From Treponema sp. (GTDB lineage: Bacteria; Spirochaetota; Spirochaetia; Treponematales; Treponemataceae), in NCBI GenBank assembly GCA_017940255.1, contig JAGAZB010000035.1:91913-155912 (forward strand): 64,000 nt of DNA, given 5' to 3'. Shown piece after piece: positions 34,490 to 43,921 of this stretch. The notes below the pieces were generated by a model, which was not told the DNA's origin, made no database searches, and worked only from the letters and a program-made list of their open reading frames with translations. Each line of letters starts with the position of its first letter. Position 1 is the first letter of the stretch. The position numbers and the translations under genes are program-made.

Positions 34490-37438
34490 CTAGAAGATTC
34501 GGGTTTTCTGGTCTTCCAGCTCAATCTTTTCAAGAATTCCATCTGCACTTGCGCAAAGTGCTTTTGCAATTTCATTATCATTCAAATAAACAGAAAGATT
34601 TTTCATATCTGTAAGAACCTTGGAAATAAGAGAGTTTGTGATTTCTCCGCTCTTTTCATAGCCAAGGTTCTTTAAGTATTCTTCACCCAAAACTCCAGAT
34701 TTAATCAGAGATTCAGATGTTGCCAAAAGTCCCGGTTTTCCAGAAAGCTTTTCTATCAGATAGGCAAGAAGCATATTCATGCGGCGTGTGATAGATGTAT
34801 TTTTTTCTCCTTCTGGCAGGAATTTTAAAAGGGCACGCAGCATTTTAAAGAGTTCAATTTTATCGCTGGAAACGGCTTCCAAATCTGTATCACTTAAAAT
34901 CTTGTGAATTTTGCTGAGCATATAATCAGCAGATTCAGTAAGCGGGAGTTCTTCTTCAAGAGGAAGTTCTTCAACCGGGATGATTTCAACAGGTTCGTTT
35001 TCTTCCACAGGCTCAGTTTCTTCAACTTGCTCGTCAACCATCACTTCAACAGGTTCTTCGCCTGGCTCGTTCGGGGCAATTTCTTCGATGCCTGGTTCTT
35101 CGGCAGATTCTTCCTCAGTCTGGTCTTCCAGGAAATTTTCAACAGAAACAAAGTCTTCTTCAGAAGCTTCAGGTTCATCATAAACGGAGCTTTCGTCAAA
35201 AGCTTCATTTTCTTCAAAACTTTCTTCTTCGGAATTTTCCAGACTATCTACATCCATAAAAGTTTCGTCTATAATATCATCTTCATCAAAACCAAGATTT
35301 CCAAATCCATCATCTTCAACATCGCTTTCAGCTTCCTGTGAAGCAAGAGAAGGATTTTCAGAAAGAACTTCCTGCATTTTTTCATCAACAGCCTTATCTA
35401 CAGCCGCATCTACCGCAGCATCAACAGTTTCCTTAATAAAATCTTCGGTCATCTGCATCTGGCGGTCTGCCAAATCCAGTGCTCTGCGCTGGGTATCCAG
35501 CAAAGAAGCAAGGGCTTCATTGCTCACTGGAGCTGGACTTGGCGCAGGAGCTGCTTCTGGTGCAGGGGCCGGCTCCGGCTCAAGCACAGACTCTGCTTCA
35601 GCTGCACTTTCTGCCCCATCAGCATTCTCATCTGCCGAATCAAACTCGTTCCAGAAATCATTTTCTGCTTCTTCGGCCAGTTCATCGGTAAGAGGAACAG
35701 TGTCTCCCATCTGATTAAAATCAAAAGGAGTTTCATCATCAGAATTTGCCAGAGAATCAATTCCAAGCTCTTCTGCCGAAGGAATTTCGTTTTCTTCTTC
35801 AATTTCACCTTCAGCTTCAGCCTCTTCTGCAATATTATCCGGGTCATCTTCACCAAAAACAGCCGCGTCAAAATCAGCGCCATTTTCTACTAAATCATGC
35901 AAAGAAGGCACAGAGTTGAGTTCCACACTTTCTGGAACAATATTTTCTGCTACCTCTACACTGTCTTCCACTGCTTCAGGCTTCTCCTGTTCTGCTTCAA
36001 CAACATCAGCCGAATTCAAAATAAGATGCTGAACAATTTCATCGCAAGAAGGATTTTTCATCAGTTCTTCATCAATTCTCTTGATTTCCGAGTTTCCGTT
36101 CACATTTCCACCGCTCAAAGCCAAACTCTTTTCATAAAGAGCGCGGGCGTTCTGCAACTTACCGCTGGCCGCATAAATCTTTCCAAGTTTTGCATAGCCT
36201 TCTGGAGATTTTGAACGTCTTTCAATAAAGCTGGTAGCGTATTTTTCAGCCTTTTCGTAATTTCCAGTCTGAACATAACGGTCTGCCGCTTCCAGCATAT
36301 AATTTTTATAGTGATGATCAATCTTCTTTATTTTTTCATAATAAGCCTTGGCGGTTTCTTCATCATCCTTACAGATATAATACTGGCCGTACAAATCCAA
36401 AACTTCCAGGTCTTTTTCACCTTCGGCATCGCTTAATTCCTGCAGATTTTCAAGTGCCTTATCATAATCTTCTGCCGAAAGCAGGGTATGAACATACTGT
36501 TTCTGCAAATCCTTGTTTTCAGGATCGATATCCAGAGCTTCCAGCACTTTTTCAAGTGCTTCTTCAGTTTTAGCCCCCTGTTCCAAAGCTCCCGCAAGGG
36601 CAGAAAGAATCTTTATATCATTTCCCTTAATTGAATCAGCCTTTTTTAAGGTGTGAGCCGCATTTTTATAATCAAACTGATGCAGATAAATATCGCCCAA
36701 AAGATAGAGCAGGTTTGTGTCCATCGGATGGAGCTTAATAGACTGTTCTACCAGGTCTTGAGCCGCTTTTGTCTGCTGGCATTTTATTAAAAGTCCGCTG
36801 TAATCGCGAATTGCATCTGTCCAGCCCGGTCTTGTTTTTAGGGCCGCATTATAACAACGCACAGCATCCGGGTAAGATTTTGCTGCTTCATAACAGCAGG
36901 CAAGGTTATAATTCAAAATTGGATGATTCGGATCTACCTGCAAACCACGTTTATAAGCCGTAATAGATTTCTGATAATCTTTTTGGGCAAGGTAAATTGA
37001 ACCCAGGTGATTGTATGCAAGTACATCATCAGGATTTTCTGCAATTACAGAATTAAAAGCTTCAATGGCATCCTGAAAATTACCCATTTCCTTGTATGTA
37101 AAACCAAGATTATAGTTTACGCTGGCAGTATCGCGTCCTTCATCTTTTGCTCTCTGAAGAATACGAATAGATTCTTCGTAGCGTTTCAGACGGCGGAAAA
37201 TTGCTCCCAGGCTGTTCATGGCTTGTATATAATGAGGATAAAAAGTGATTATCTGTTCATAATAAGGTATGGCTTTTTCGTCTTCACCAGCCTTTACATA
37301 AATGCTTCCCAATTCCTTAAGATAATCAACATTAGATTCATTTCCCCTGAGAAGTTCTTTATATAAAGTAGCAGCTGTGGACCAGTCGTGGGCCAGCACA
37401 GCATTTTGAGCCTTGGATAAAACTAAATCTTTTGCCAT
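34490..37438 (-). CDS. Large TPR protein with long acidic middle
   Basis: 982 aa, no signal peptide, predicted cytosolic. Residues 10-470 are about 12 tetratricopeptide repeats (ALNSLGAIFRRLKRYEESI, AYNHLGSIYLAQKDYQKSI). Residues 480-840 are a low-complexity acidic region dominated by Glu, Asp, Ser, Pro and Ala with hardly any hydrophobics, interrupted by a helical piece RRALDLADRQMQMTEDFIKE. The last 130 residues are a compact helical domain (MLSKIHKILSDTDLEAVS ... LSVYLNDNEIAKALCAS). TPR proteins of this kind usually scaffold complexes; the partner is unknown. The GGGGAGG ribosome site is good. Convergent with the aminopeptidase gene, downstream of the LamG/FN3 gene with an 18-bp gap, so likely an operon. 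Confidence 0.85.
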   Translation of the reverse strand: MAKDLVLSKAQNAVLAHDWSTAATLYKELLRGNESNVDYLKELGSIYVKAGEDEKAIPYYEQIITFYPHYIQAMNSLGAIFRRLKRYEESIRILQRAKDEGRDTASVNYNLGFTYKEMGNFQDAIEAFNSVIAENPDDVLAYNHLGSIYLAQKDYQKSITAYKRGLQVDPNHPILNYNLACCYEAAKSYPDAVRCYNAALKTRPGWTDAIRDYSGLLIKCQQTKAAQDLVEQSIKLHPMDTNLLYLLGDIYLHQFDYKNAAHTLKKADSIKGNDIKILSALAGALEQGAKTEEALEKVLEALDIDPENKDLQKQYVHTLLSAEDYDKALENLQELSDAEGEKDLEVLDLYGQYYICKDDEETAKAYYEKIKKIDHHYKNYMLEAADRYVQTGNYEKAEKYATSFIERRSKSPEGYAKLGKIYAASGKLQNARALYEKSLALSGGNVNGNSEIKRIDEELMKNPSCDEIVQHLILNSADVVEAEQEKPEAVEDSVEVAENIVPESVELNSVPSLHDLVENGADFDAAVFGEDDPDNIAEEAEAEGEIEEENEIPSAEELGIDSLANSDDETPFDFNQMGDTVPLTDELAEEAENDFWNEFDSADENADGAESAAEAESVLEPEPAPAPEAAPAPSPAPVSNEALASLLDTQRRALDLADRQMQMTEDFIKETVDAAVDAAVDKAVDEKMQEVLSENPSLASQEAESDVEDDGFGNLGFDEDDIIDETFMDVDSLENSEEESFEENEAFDESSVYDEPEASEEDFVSVENFLEDQTEEESAEEPGIEEIAPNEPGEEPVEVMVDEQVEETEPVEENEPVEIIPVEELPLEEELPLTESADYMLSKIHKILSDTDLEAVSSDKIELFKMLRALLKFLPEGEKNTSITRRMNMLLAYLIEKLSGKPGLLATSESLIKSGVLGEEYLKNLGYEKSGEITNSLISKVLTDMKNLSVYLNDNEIAKALCASADGILEKIELEDQKTRIF

Positions 37439-37456
37439 TTTACAACCTCCCCTGCA

Positions 37457-38986
37457 CTAGCGGTATGCAAGCGGACGGGCAAACACTTCTTTTGAAAGCT
37501 CCCCAACAACCCGCTTATCATGTGCCGACCATGCAGCCAACGCAAAATAATATATTTTACCGTTTTCCAAACCCGTTACGGTAAAACTTGTAGTGTTCCC
37601 AACATCAATAGGAGATTCGCCTTCTACAGCAATTCTTCCTAAATACTCTCCCGGACGGTTTCCATAATAAAGATAATAACCGCCCGCTGTATCATCAACA
37701 GAATAGTTCCAGGAAACAGTTACACAGGCATTTCCAGCCACCGCCTTTACAACAAAAGGTGGGAGTGGTTCAGGTAATTCTTCAAATGTAAGCGCAATTT
37801 CTGTAATGCTTGGTGAAATACCACCGTTACCGTCAGGAAGCAATTCTGCCGCAACCTGAAAATACAAACCGTTTACTCCAGAGATTAATTCTCCGCTTTT
37901 TACACTTTTCCATTCCGGATAGTTATCTGTCCAATTAAAAAAGTTATCTCCGGAACGAACAAAAAAACTTACTTCTGTCTGAGAAGGTACATTCACCTCT
38001 GCATTAAGTTCCTTTAAGATTGAACCATTAGAAACCATAATCGGGCGGGAAACAAAACGTCCGCCCTGTGGAAGATACTGTGTAAATCCTATTTTTCCGC
38101 CATATTCAGCTGATTGAAACTCTGGACTCTGGTAAGCACGCCGCATAATGCGGATTTCATCTATTCCGCCGGTATATTCCGAACAAAAATCTACTTCGGA
38201 AGGGGTACCCAGATAAACCAAAGAAATTTCTCCATCTTCCGTGCCGTCTGAAGTTACATAAAGTAAATCTTCTGTACTGCCATTTAAAATATACTCAAGA
38301 ATTCCACTTTCGCTGTCAAAAGAAATAACATGATAGCTCCACTCATCTGGAATTAAACGACTGCTACCATTAAGTTGAATTTCATTTTTTTCGTTCTTGT
38401 TTTTATATCCATCAAAGAAGTTTGAAAAAGACCATTCCATGTGTCCCTTGTTAAACATACCTGCCAGCTGCTGATAAACCAGAGCACCGTCCAAAACTTT
38501 TGAAGATTCCCAGTTGAAAATCACTTCGCCATTTTCTACAAGTGAAGGACAGAGCCAGAATTCAATAGAAAATGAGCCCATAAGGCCTTCGGAGCCAAAG
38601 AAAGAGCCTGGTTTTCCTTCAACACTAATGCCGCCAAGGTTTCGGCTAAGACCTGCAAGTTTTTCGTTTTTAGTCTGATTCGTGCTTCCAATGTTATTTT
38701 TTATGATTGAATAGTCACCATCAGAAATGATATTACGCGGGTCTTCAAAATCAATTAAAAGGTCTGTGTCACGATCAGAAACAAAGGAATTAGTTTCCAG
38801 CTGAATACATTCATAGCCATAACGGCCCTTTCCCGTTGTGATATTCTGCGAAGACTGAAATTCCGGCCAGCCAGCCTTTCCGCCAAGAACAACTTCCTTA
38901 GCAAAAAGCGGACTTAAACAAAAGCATGCAGCCAGATTAAAAATGACTGTGAAAATCCAATTTTTTCTGATACAATTTTCCCACAT
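37457..38986 (-). CDS. Exported LamG-like/FN3 domain protein
   Basis: About 509 aa from ATG 38986. The signal peptide IRKNWIFTVIFNLAACFCLSPLFA gives export (pattern: basic, hydrophobic, LFA cut). Residues 60-300 resemble a concanavalin/LamG-type jelly roll (SFFGSEGLMGSFSIEFWLCP, EWSYHVISFDSESGILEY, GGIDEIRIMRRAY), and residues 400-500 an FN3 domain (ACVTVSWNYSVDDTAGGYYLYYG, YYFALAAWSAHDKRV). A carbohydrate or protein ligand is possible. ATG 38986 lies only 3 bp from the divergent uvrC ATG, and neither has a Shine-Dalgarno sequence. A longer frame to 39040 would overlap uvrC, so it is not preferred. Confidence 0.75.
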   Translation of the reverse strand: MWENCIRKNWIFTVIFNLAACFCLSPLFAKEVVLGGKAGWPEFQSSQNITTGKGRYGYECIQLETNSFVSDRDTDLLIDFEDPRNIISDGDYSIIKNNIGSTNQTKNEKLAGLSRNLGGISVEGKPGSFFGSEGLMGSFSIEFWLCPSLVENGEVIFNWESSKVLDGALVYQQLAGMFNKGHMEWSFSNFFDGYKNKNEKNEIQLNGSSRLIPDEWSYHVISFDSESGILEYILNGSTEDLLYVTSDGTEDGEISLVYLGTPSEVDFCSEYTGGIDEIRIMRRAYQSPEFQSAEYGGKIGFTQYLPQGGRFVSRPIMVSNGSILKELNAEVNVPSQTEVSFFVRSGDNFFNWTDNYPEWKSVKSGELISGVNGLYFQVAAELLPDGNGGISPSITEIALTFEELPEPLPPFVVKAVAGNACVTVSWNYSVDDTAGGYYLYYGNRPGEYLGRIAVEGESPIDVGNTTSFTVTGLENGKIYYFALAAWSAHDKRVVGELSKEVFARPLAYR

Positions 38987-38989
38987 AAT

Positions 38990-40987
38990 ATGACAGACAA
39001 AACTTCCGGCAGTCCACTTCCCGCAAGAGAAGTTCTGCATCAGACAGCTCTGAAAGCTCCTTTATCTAGCGGTGTCTACATGTGGCGCAACGCCGAAGGC
39101 ACCGTCATTTACGTGGGAAAAGCAAAAAGTCTTAAAAACCGTCTTTGCTCCTATTTTTCAGGGCAGCAGACCATTAAAACTCGTCTTTTAATCTCCCACG
39201 CCAAATCTATTGAATACATCACAACAACAAACGAATACGAAGCGCTGCTGCTGGAAAACAACCTTATAAAAAAATATTCCCCTCGTTATAACATCAACCT
39301 TAAGGACGGAAAATCCTACCCGGTAATGCGGATTACAAACGAAGATTTTCCAAAAATCTTTAAGACCCGGCGGATTGTCCAGGATGGTTCAACCTATTTT
39401 GGTCCCTTTCCTGATGTCGGCGCCCTGGATACCTTTATTGAAGCACTTTTTAAGCTTTACCCGGTACGCCACTGCCGGACCCTCAGAAATCGCGATACCC
39501 CTTGTCTCTACTATCATATGAAGCAGTGCAAGGCTCCCTGCTGCGGAAAAATTTCGAAGGAATCCTACAATGAATACATCGGTGAAATTAAAAGTTTACT
39601 TAAGGAAAAAGGTGACGAAAGCATAGCAAAAATCACTGCAGAAATGAAGGCTGCTGCTGCCGCACTTAATTTTGAAAAGGCCGCCCGCCTGCGTGATGCT
39701 ATAAAGGCACTGATGGTCCTGCAAAACCAGAATATTGTAGAAAGCTTTGATTCTGATGACCGCGACTACATTGCTTATTACAGCGAAGGCGAACTTGTAA
39801 GCTTTACAGTGCTTAAGGTGCGTGGTGGCAAGCTGCTGGGCAGGGAAAATTACCATGTAGAATCTTTGAATGATGATATAGACTTAATCGGCGAGTTTAT
39901 GGCCTGCTACTACGAGGAAGCCGTAAAGATTCCGCCTTGTGTTTATATTCCAAAAACTGAGCAGGCAGAGCTGATTGCCCAGTGGCTCGCTAACGAAATG
40001 AAGAGCACTGCCCGTATTATCGTAGTTGATTCCCACGATGCTCCACGCGATGTTGCCGCCCTGCAAATGGCAAGGCAGAATGCAAAAGAAGATATTGTAC
40101 GCCGTCTGCGGGCCCGGGGCGATATGCCAGCCATGCAGGAGCTTAAAGAAAAACTGGGACTTCCTACCCTTCCGGTTCGCATTGAAGGCTTTGATATTGC
40201 CCACATCGGGGGAAAATGGCCGGTTGCTTCGCTCATCAGCTTTTACAACGGCAACCCGGACAAGAAAAACTACCGCTACTTCCGCCTGAAAACTACAGAC
40301 GGCCTTATAGACGACTTTGCTTCCATGAAGGAAGCCGTTTCCCGCCGTTACAGCCGCCTTTTGAACGAAGACGCAGAACTGCCGGACCTCCTGCTTATAG
40401 ATGGTGGTATTGGTCAGGTAAACGCAGTAGAAGAAATTCTGCTTTCTTTGGGGCTGGATATTCCAATTGCAGGTCTTGCCAAGCGGGATGAAGAAATCTA
40501 CCGGCCGGGTAACTCTACGCCTATCTGCCTGCCAAAACGCTCGGACGGCCTGCGCCTGCTGCAGCGCGTCCGCGATGAGACTCACCGCTTTGCAACAAGC
40601 CGCAACCAGAACCTGCGTACAAAAGAAAACACAGACAGCATATTCCTGGAGCTGCCAGGCGTGGGAGAAAAGAGGGCACTCTTGCTGCAGCGCCAGTTTA
40701 TGACGCTGGAAGCCCTTGCCGCGGCGGAGGAGAGTGCTGTGGCGCAGTGTCTGCATGTGCGCGCCGGAGAAGCTGGCGACATTTTACTGGCAGCCCGTAA
40801 TCTGCTGGAACGCCGCAATGAAAAAAAAGCCCTGCAGCGTCTTTCTCTTGGCGCCAGCGGCACTACAAAAGAAAAGGCCGCCGAAGCCCAATACCTCGCC
40901 GACCTTGCAAGCGCGGCTCTCTCTGCCGCCGAAGCCCAACCAGATTACGGCCCAGGCCCCTCAGACAAGTCTACAGGAGACTCTTAA
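38990..40987 (+). CDS. uvrC: UvrABC excinuclease subunit C
   Basis: Nucleotide-excision repair endonuclease that cuts on both sides of the lesion. 665 aa: GIY-YIG domain (SSGVYMWRNAEGTVIYVGKAKSL near 25-45), Cys-rich patch (CLYYHMKQCKAPCCG), UVR motif (LNFEKAARLRDAIKALM), RNase-H-like UvrC core (IEGFDIAHIGG, LLIDGGIGQVNAV) and a HhH region (LPGVGEKRALLL). The C-terminus has an Ala-rich extension of about 50 residues. The start ATG 38990 has no Shine-Dalgarno sequence and abuts the divergent LamG-like gene. Its 3' end overlaps the convergent lacI-type gene by 17 bp. Confidence 0.96.
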   Translation: MTDKTSGSPLPAREVLHQTALKAPLSSGVYMWRNAEGTVIYVGKAKSLKNRLCSYFSGQQTIKTRLLISHAKSIEYITTTNEYEALLLENNLIKKYSPRYNINLKDGKSYPVMRITNEDFPKIFKTRRIVQDGSTYFGPFPDVGALDTFIEALFKLYPVRHCRTLRNRDTPCLYYHMKQCKAPCCGKISKESYNEYIGEIKSLLKEKGDESIAKITAEMKAAAAALNFEKAARLRDAIKALMVLQNQNIVESFDSDDRDYIAYYSEGELVSFTVLKVRGGKLLGRENYHVESLNDDIDLIGEFMACYYEEAVKIPPCVYIPKTEQAELIAQWLANEMKSTARIIVVDSHDAPRDVAALQMARQNAKEDIVRRLRARGDMPAMQELKEKLGLPTLPVRIEGFDIAHIGGKWPVASLISFYNGNPDKKNYRYFRLKTTDGLIDDFASMKEAVSRRYSRLLNEDAELPDLLLIDGGIGQVNAVEEILLSLGLDIPIAGLAKRDEEIYRPGNSTPICLPKRSDGLRLLQRVRDETHRFATSRNQNLRTKENTDSIFLELPGVGEKRALLLQRQFMTLEALAAAEESAVAQCLHVRAGEAGDILLAARNLLERRNEKKALQRLSLGASGTTKEKAAEAQYLADLASAALSAAEAQPDYGPGPSDKSTGDS

Positions 40988-41981
40988 CAGATTTTCGCTC
41001 TATGAATTTTGCCTCACAGCGAAGCATTTTGGGAGCCGGAAAGCCAGCCAGAAGATTCATCATTATTTCACAGGAAAGATCCGCAATGCGCTCGGAATCC
41101 TGATGAAATGTTGTAAGAGTTGGGTAAATATAGGAGCTTGCGTAATCATCATCAAAACCAATGATAGAAAAATCATCTGGAATACTTAGCCCGTGTTTTT
41201 CAGCATATTCGTAAACACCAAAAGCAAGCCAGTCTGTAGAACAAATTACTGCAGTAAAATCCTGACGCCGCTTGTACAATTTTTCAAAAGCCGCATAAGC
41301 CCCATGCTTATCCCAGAACTCACTTTCTACAAAAAGTCCTTCGTCATATTCAAGTCCGTAATCGCGCAGGGCCTTTTTAAAACCTTGCAGACGTTCATTT
41401 GGGGCAGAAGAAATACGGTTTCGGGGAGCAGAAAGCACAGCAATTTTTTTGTGTCCTTTTTTTATAAGATATTCGGCAGCATCATAACCACCTTTTTCAT
41501 TATCAGTAAGAATTGTTGGTATTCCTTCTATAATAATATTTGTAGACACACACGGCATTCCTTTTTCTACAAAACCACTAAAATCGGAAGGTTCACCAGA
41601 AGCAGGATTAATGATGATTACACCATCAACACTGCGGTAAGAAGCATGTGCAAAATAAGAAAGCTTTGAATGGCGGGATAGAAAAACAAGATCGTAACCT
41701 GCACATTCAATCTGTTCACGGAAATGTGTTAATATTTCAGAAAAAAGAGGATGAGCAAAACCTCTGTTCATTCCTGTATCATCGTAAATTACACCAATCA
41801 GATTAGATTTCTTTGTAGAAAGAGTGCGGGCAGAAATGTTTGGTTCATAGCCCATTTCATTCGCCACCTGAATAATTTTCTGGCGGGTATTTTCATTCAG
41901 CGTGCCGGTTCCCGTAAGCGCACGGGAAACCGTAGAAGATGAAAAACCAGTTTTTCTGGCAATATCATAAATAGTGACCAT
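40971..41981 (-). CDS. LacI-family transcription regulator of the sugar ABC operon
   Basis: 336 aa. The N-terminal HTH reads TIYDIARKTGFSSSTVSRAL, followed by the hinge NISARTLSTKK, which inserts in the minor groove, and a periplasmic-binding-like effector domain (LIGVIYDD, DGVIIINPAS, SIIGFDDDYASSYIYPTLTT). It lies directly downstream of the permease genes of a sugar ABC transporter, so its likely operator is the double palindrome at 45254-45296. Its own ATG is preceded 8 nt upstream by TATATT and has no ribosome site. The 3' end overlaps uvrC by 17 bp on the opposite strand. Confidence 0.93.
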   Translation of the reverse strand: MVTIYDIARKTGFSSSTVSRALTGTGTLNENTRQKIIQVANEMGYEPNISARTLSTKKSNLIGVIYDDTGMNRGFAHPLFSEILTHFREQIECAGYDLVFLSRHSKLSYFAHASYRSVDGVIIINPASGEPSDFSGFVEKGMPCVSTNIIIEGIPTILTDNEKGGYDAAEYLIKKGHKKIAVLSAPRNRISSAPNERLQGFKKALRDYGLEYDEGLFVESEFWDKHGAYAAFEKLYKRRQDFTAVICSTDWLAFGVYEYAEKHGLSIPDDFSIIGFDDDYASSYIYPTLTTFHQDSERIADLSCEIMMNLLAGFPAPKMLRCEAKFIERKSVKSLL

Positions 41982-41989
41982 ATCGCATC

Positions 41990-42019
41990 AATATACCAGA
42001 AAATCCAAGGCTCCGCCAA
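41990..42019 (-). promoter_or_regulatory. Promoter of the lacI-type gene
   Basis: On the minus strand TTGGCG (42019-42014), an 18-bp spacer, then TATATT (41995-41990), which ends 8 nt before the ATG. This gives a separate, nearly leaderless transcript for the regulator. Confidence 0.45.
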
Positions 42020-42045
42020 GACACAAAAGGCTCATATAAAAAATA

Positions 42046-42879
42046 TCAGCCTTTTACAGCACCCTGAGTAAGTCCATCTACAATCTTATTACTGAATGCA
42101 GAATAAACAATTATATTCGGAATAATTGCAATCAAAATTGCTGCAAACATCTGTACATAATTAGTCTTATATGGACCAACAAAGTAAGAAAGTGTTACAG
42201 GAATAGTTTTAGTCATCTTATCAGATATAAATACCATTGCTAAAAGCAGTTCGTTCCAGTTTCCTACAAAAGTCATAAGACCTGTTACAAAAAGCCCTGT
42301 CTGGGCAAGAGGAAGCCCGATTGTAAAAAAGCACCTGTAAATACTACAGCCGTCAATACTTGCCGCCTCAAAAAGTTCATTAGGCATAGAACGGAAAAAT
42401 CCGGTTAGAATGTAAATTGTAAGCGGCAGTCCAAAAACAATATAAGGCAGGATGATTGAAGTAAGCGAATCTACCAGATCTATTCTGGAAAAGTGCACAA
42501 ACAAAGGGATTAAAACACAATGAACCGGTACCATCATTCCAATCATATAATAAGTAAGCGTAAGCTTAGAAAGTTTCCACTGCATTCTGCCAAGTGCAAA
42601 GCCCGCCATAGCCCCCAGGAACAAAGTTGCAATCAAAGAAACAGTGCAGGCAATAAAAGAATTTTTTAGGGCAACCCCCAGGTAGGCCTTTTTCCAGGCT
42701 GTTGTAAAGTTATCAAAATGCCAGACCGAAGGCAGGCCAAAAGGATTATTGATAAGCTCTGTGTTGTCTTTTAATGAAACCAGCACGCACCATAAAAGCG
42801 GAGCCAGATAAATAAAAACCAGCAGAATTAAAAATGCATATATTATAACAGTAGAAACTGACACATTAGACTTTTTCAT
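42046..42879 (-). CDS. Sugar ABC transporter permease (MalG type)
   Basis: Inner-membrane permease of 277 aa with six helices. The cytoplasmic EAA loop that contacts the ATPase reads NELFEAASIDGCSIYRCFFTIGLPLAQTG (key part EAASIDG...GLPLA). It ends with TQGAVKG, typical for this class. It follows the MalF-type gene by 12 bp. No ATPase gene is in the cluster, so a shared MsmK-type ATPase encoded elsewhere is expected. Confidence 0.94.
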   Translation of the reverse strand: MKKSNVSVSTVIIYAFLILLVFIYLAPLLWCVLVSLKDNTELINNPFGLPSVWHFDNFTTAWKKAYLGVALKNSFIACTVSLIATLFLGAMAGFALGRMQWKLSKLTLTYYMIGMMVPVHCVLIPLFVHFSRIDLVDSLTSIILPYIVFGLPLTIYILTGFFRSMPNELFEAASIDGCSIYRCFFTIGLPLAQTGLFVTGLMTFVGNWNELLLAMVFISDKMTKTIPVTLSYFVGPYKTNYVQMFAAILIAIIPNIIVYSAFSNKIVDGLTQGAVKG

Positions 42880-42891
42880 TTTTCCAGCCCC

Positions 42892-43797
42892 CTACATTTC
42901 GTAATCTTCAACTTTTATACCTTTGTTGATAATCAAAGTCACAGTAAGACACATAACCAGCAGAACTACACCAATGCTGCTGGCATAACCCATTTTGTAA
43001 AACTTAAAGCCCTGTTCATAAAGGTAAGTTGCCATTACCGAAGTTCTATATCCAGGGCCACCACCAGTCATATTGAATACAAGATCAAAGAATTTAAGAG
43101 AACCAATACAATTCAAAGAAAGAGTTGTTGCAACCATAGGTTTTAACAATGGAAATGTGATATGCCAGAAGGCCTGACTTTTTGTTGCACCATCAATATA
43201 AGCTGCTTCATATAAAGCAGTTGGAATTCCACTAATCTGAGCCATATAAAGCATCATTGTCTGACCAACATACTGCCAGGTTGCAACAAAACCGATTACC
43301 CACATTGGCAAAACTATAAAGCCCTTTGTGTCCATCAGCCACATGGGACCTTCAATCCCAATTTTTGCAAGCAGACTATTTATACCAATTCTAGGATTGA
43401 ACATAAAAGACCAGAGCAAAGCCAGTGCGGCAGAAGAAAGTACGCATGGCAGATAATATATATTCTTAAAAAGATTTTTTCCGCGTTTAAGATTACTCAG
43501 CAAAACTGCAAGCAGCATTCCAAAAATCTGTTGTGTTACTGCTGAAAAAATGGTGAAGAAAATTGAATTCTTCAAAGCCATCCTCATTATTTCATCTTCT
43601 TTGAACAGACTAATATAATTCTGAAGACCAATAAAAACAGGCTTTTTCATGTTCATGTAATCACAAAGTGAATAGTAGAACATCTGAATAATAGGAATAA
43701 GAAGGATTGCAGTAAATAAAACTAATGAAGGCAAAACAAAGACAGCTATTGCCGACTTTTTAGAAAACATGTTGATATTTGAATTCTTAGTTTTCAT
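42892..43797 (-). CDS. Sugar ABC transporter permease (MalF type)
   Basis: Inner-membrane permease of 301 aa with six helices. The EAA loop reads ALYEAAYIDGATKSQAFWHITFPLLKP (key part EAAYIDGA...FPLLKP). Paired with the MalG-type gene downstream and the binding-protein gene upstream. A strong stem-loop lies in the 124-bp gap to the binding-protein gene, so this gene is probably transcribed only by read-through at a reduced level. Confidence 0.94.
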   Translation of the reverse strand: MKTKNSNINMFSKKSAIAVFVLPSLVLFTAILLIPIIQMFYYSLCDYMNMKKPVFIGLQNYISLFKEDEIMRMALKNSIFFTIFSAVTQQIFGMLLAVLLSNLKRGKNLFKNIYYLPCVLSSAALALLWSFMFNPRIGINSLLAKIGIEGPMWLMDTKGFIVLPMWVIGFVATWQYVGQTMMLYMAQISGIPTALYEAAYIDGATKSQAFWHITFPLLKPMVATTLSLNCIGSLKFFDLVFNMTGGGPGYRTSVMATYLYEQGFKFYKMGYASSIGVVLLVMCLTVTLIINKGIKVEDYEM

Positions 43798-43824
43798 AGA
43801 TTTTTAATTCTCCCATTTTTAATT

Positions 43825-43868
43825 AAAAAAAAGCCGGTCTTGTTATGGTAGGTCTTCAAGACCGGCTT
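43825..43868 (-). terminator. Stem-loop between binding protein and permease genes
   Basis: On the minus strand AAGCCGGTCTTG, a 14-nt loop, CAAGACCGGCTT, then a run of eight U-coding bases (12-bp perfect stem). It has the form of a rho-independent terminator placed after the first gene of the operon, and would let more binding protein than permease be made. Confidence 0.8.
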
Positions 43869-43921
43869 TTCAGTTTGTTCAGATTTTTTTTATACAGGAG
43901 TTTATCTGAACAAACCGTCTT

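Noticed and set aside
39884..40756. 290-aa minus-strand frame inside uvrC
   Set aside because: Antisense to the conserved UvrC core, with no start signals.
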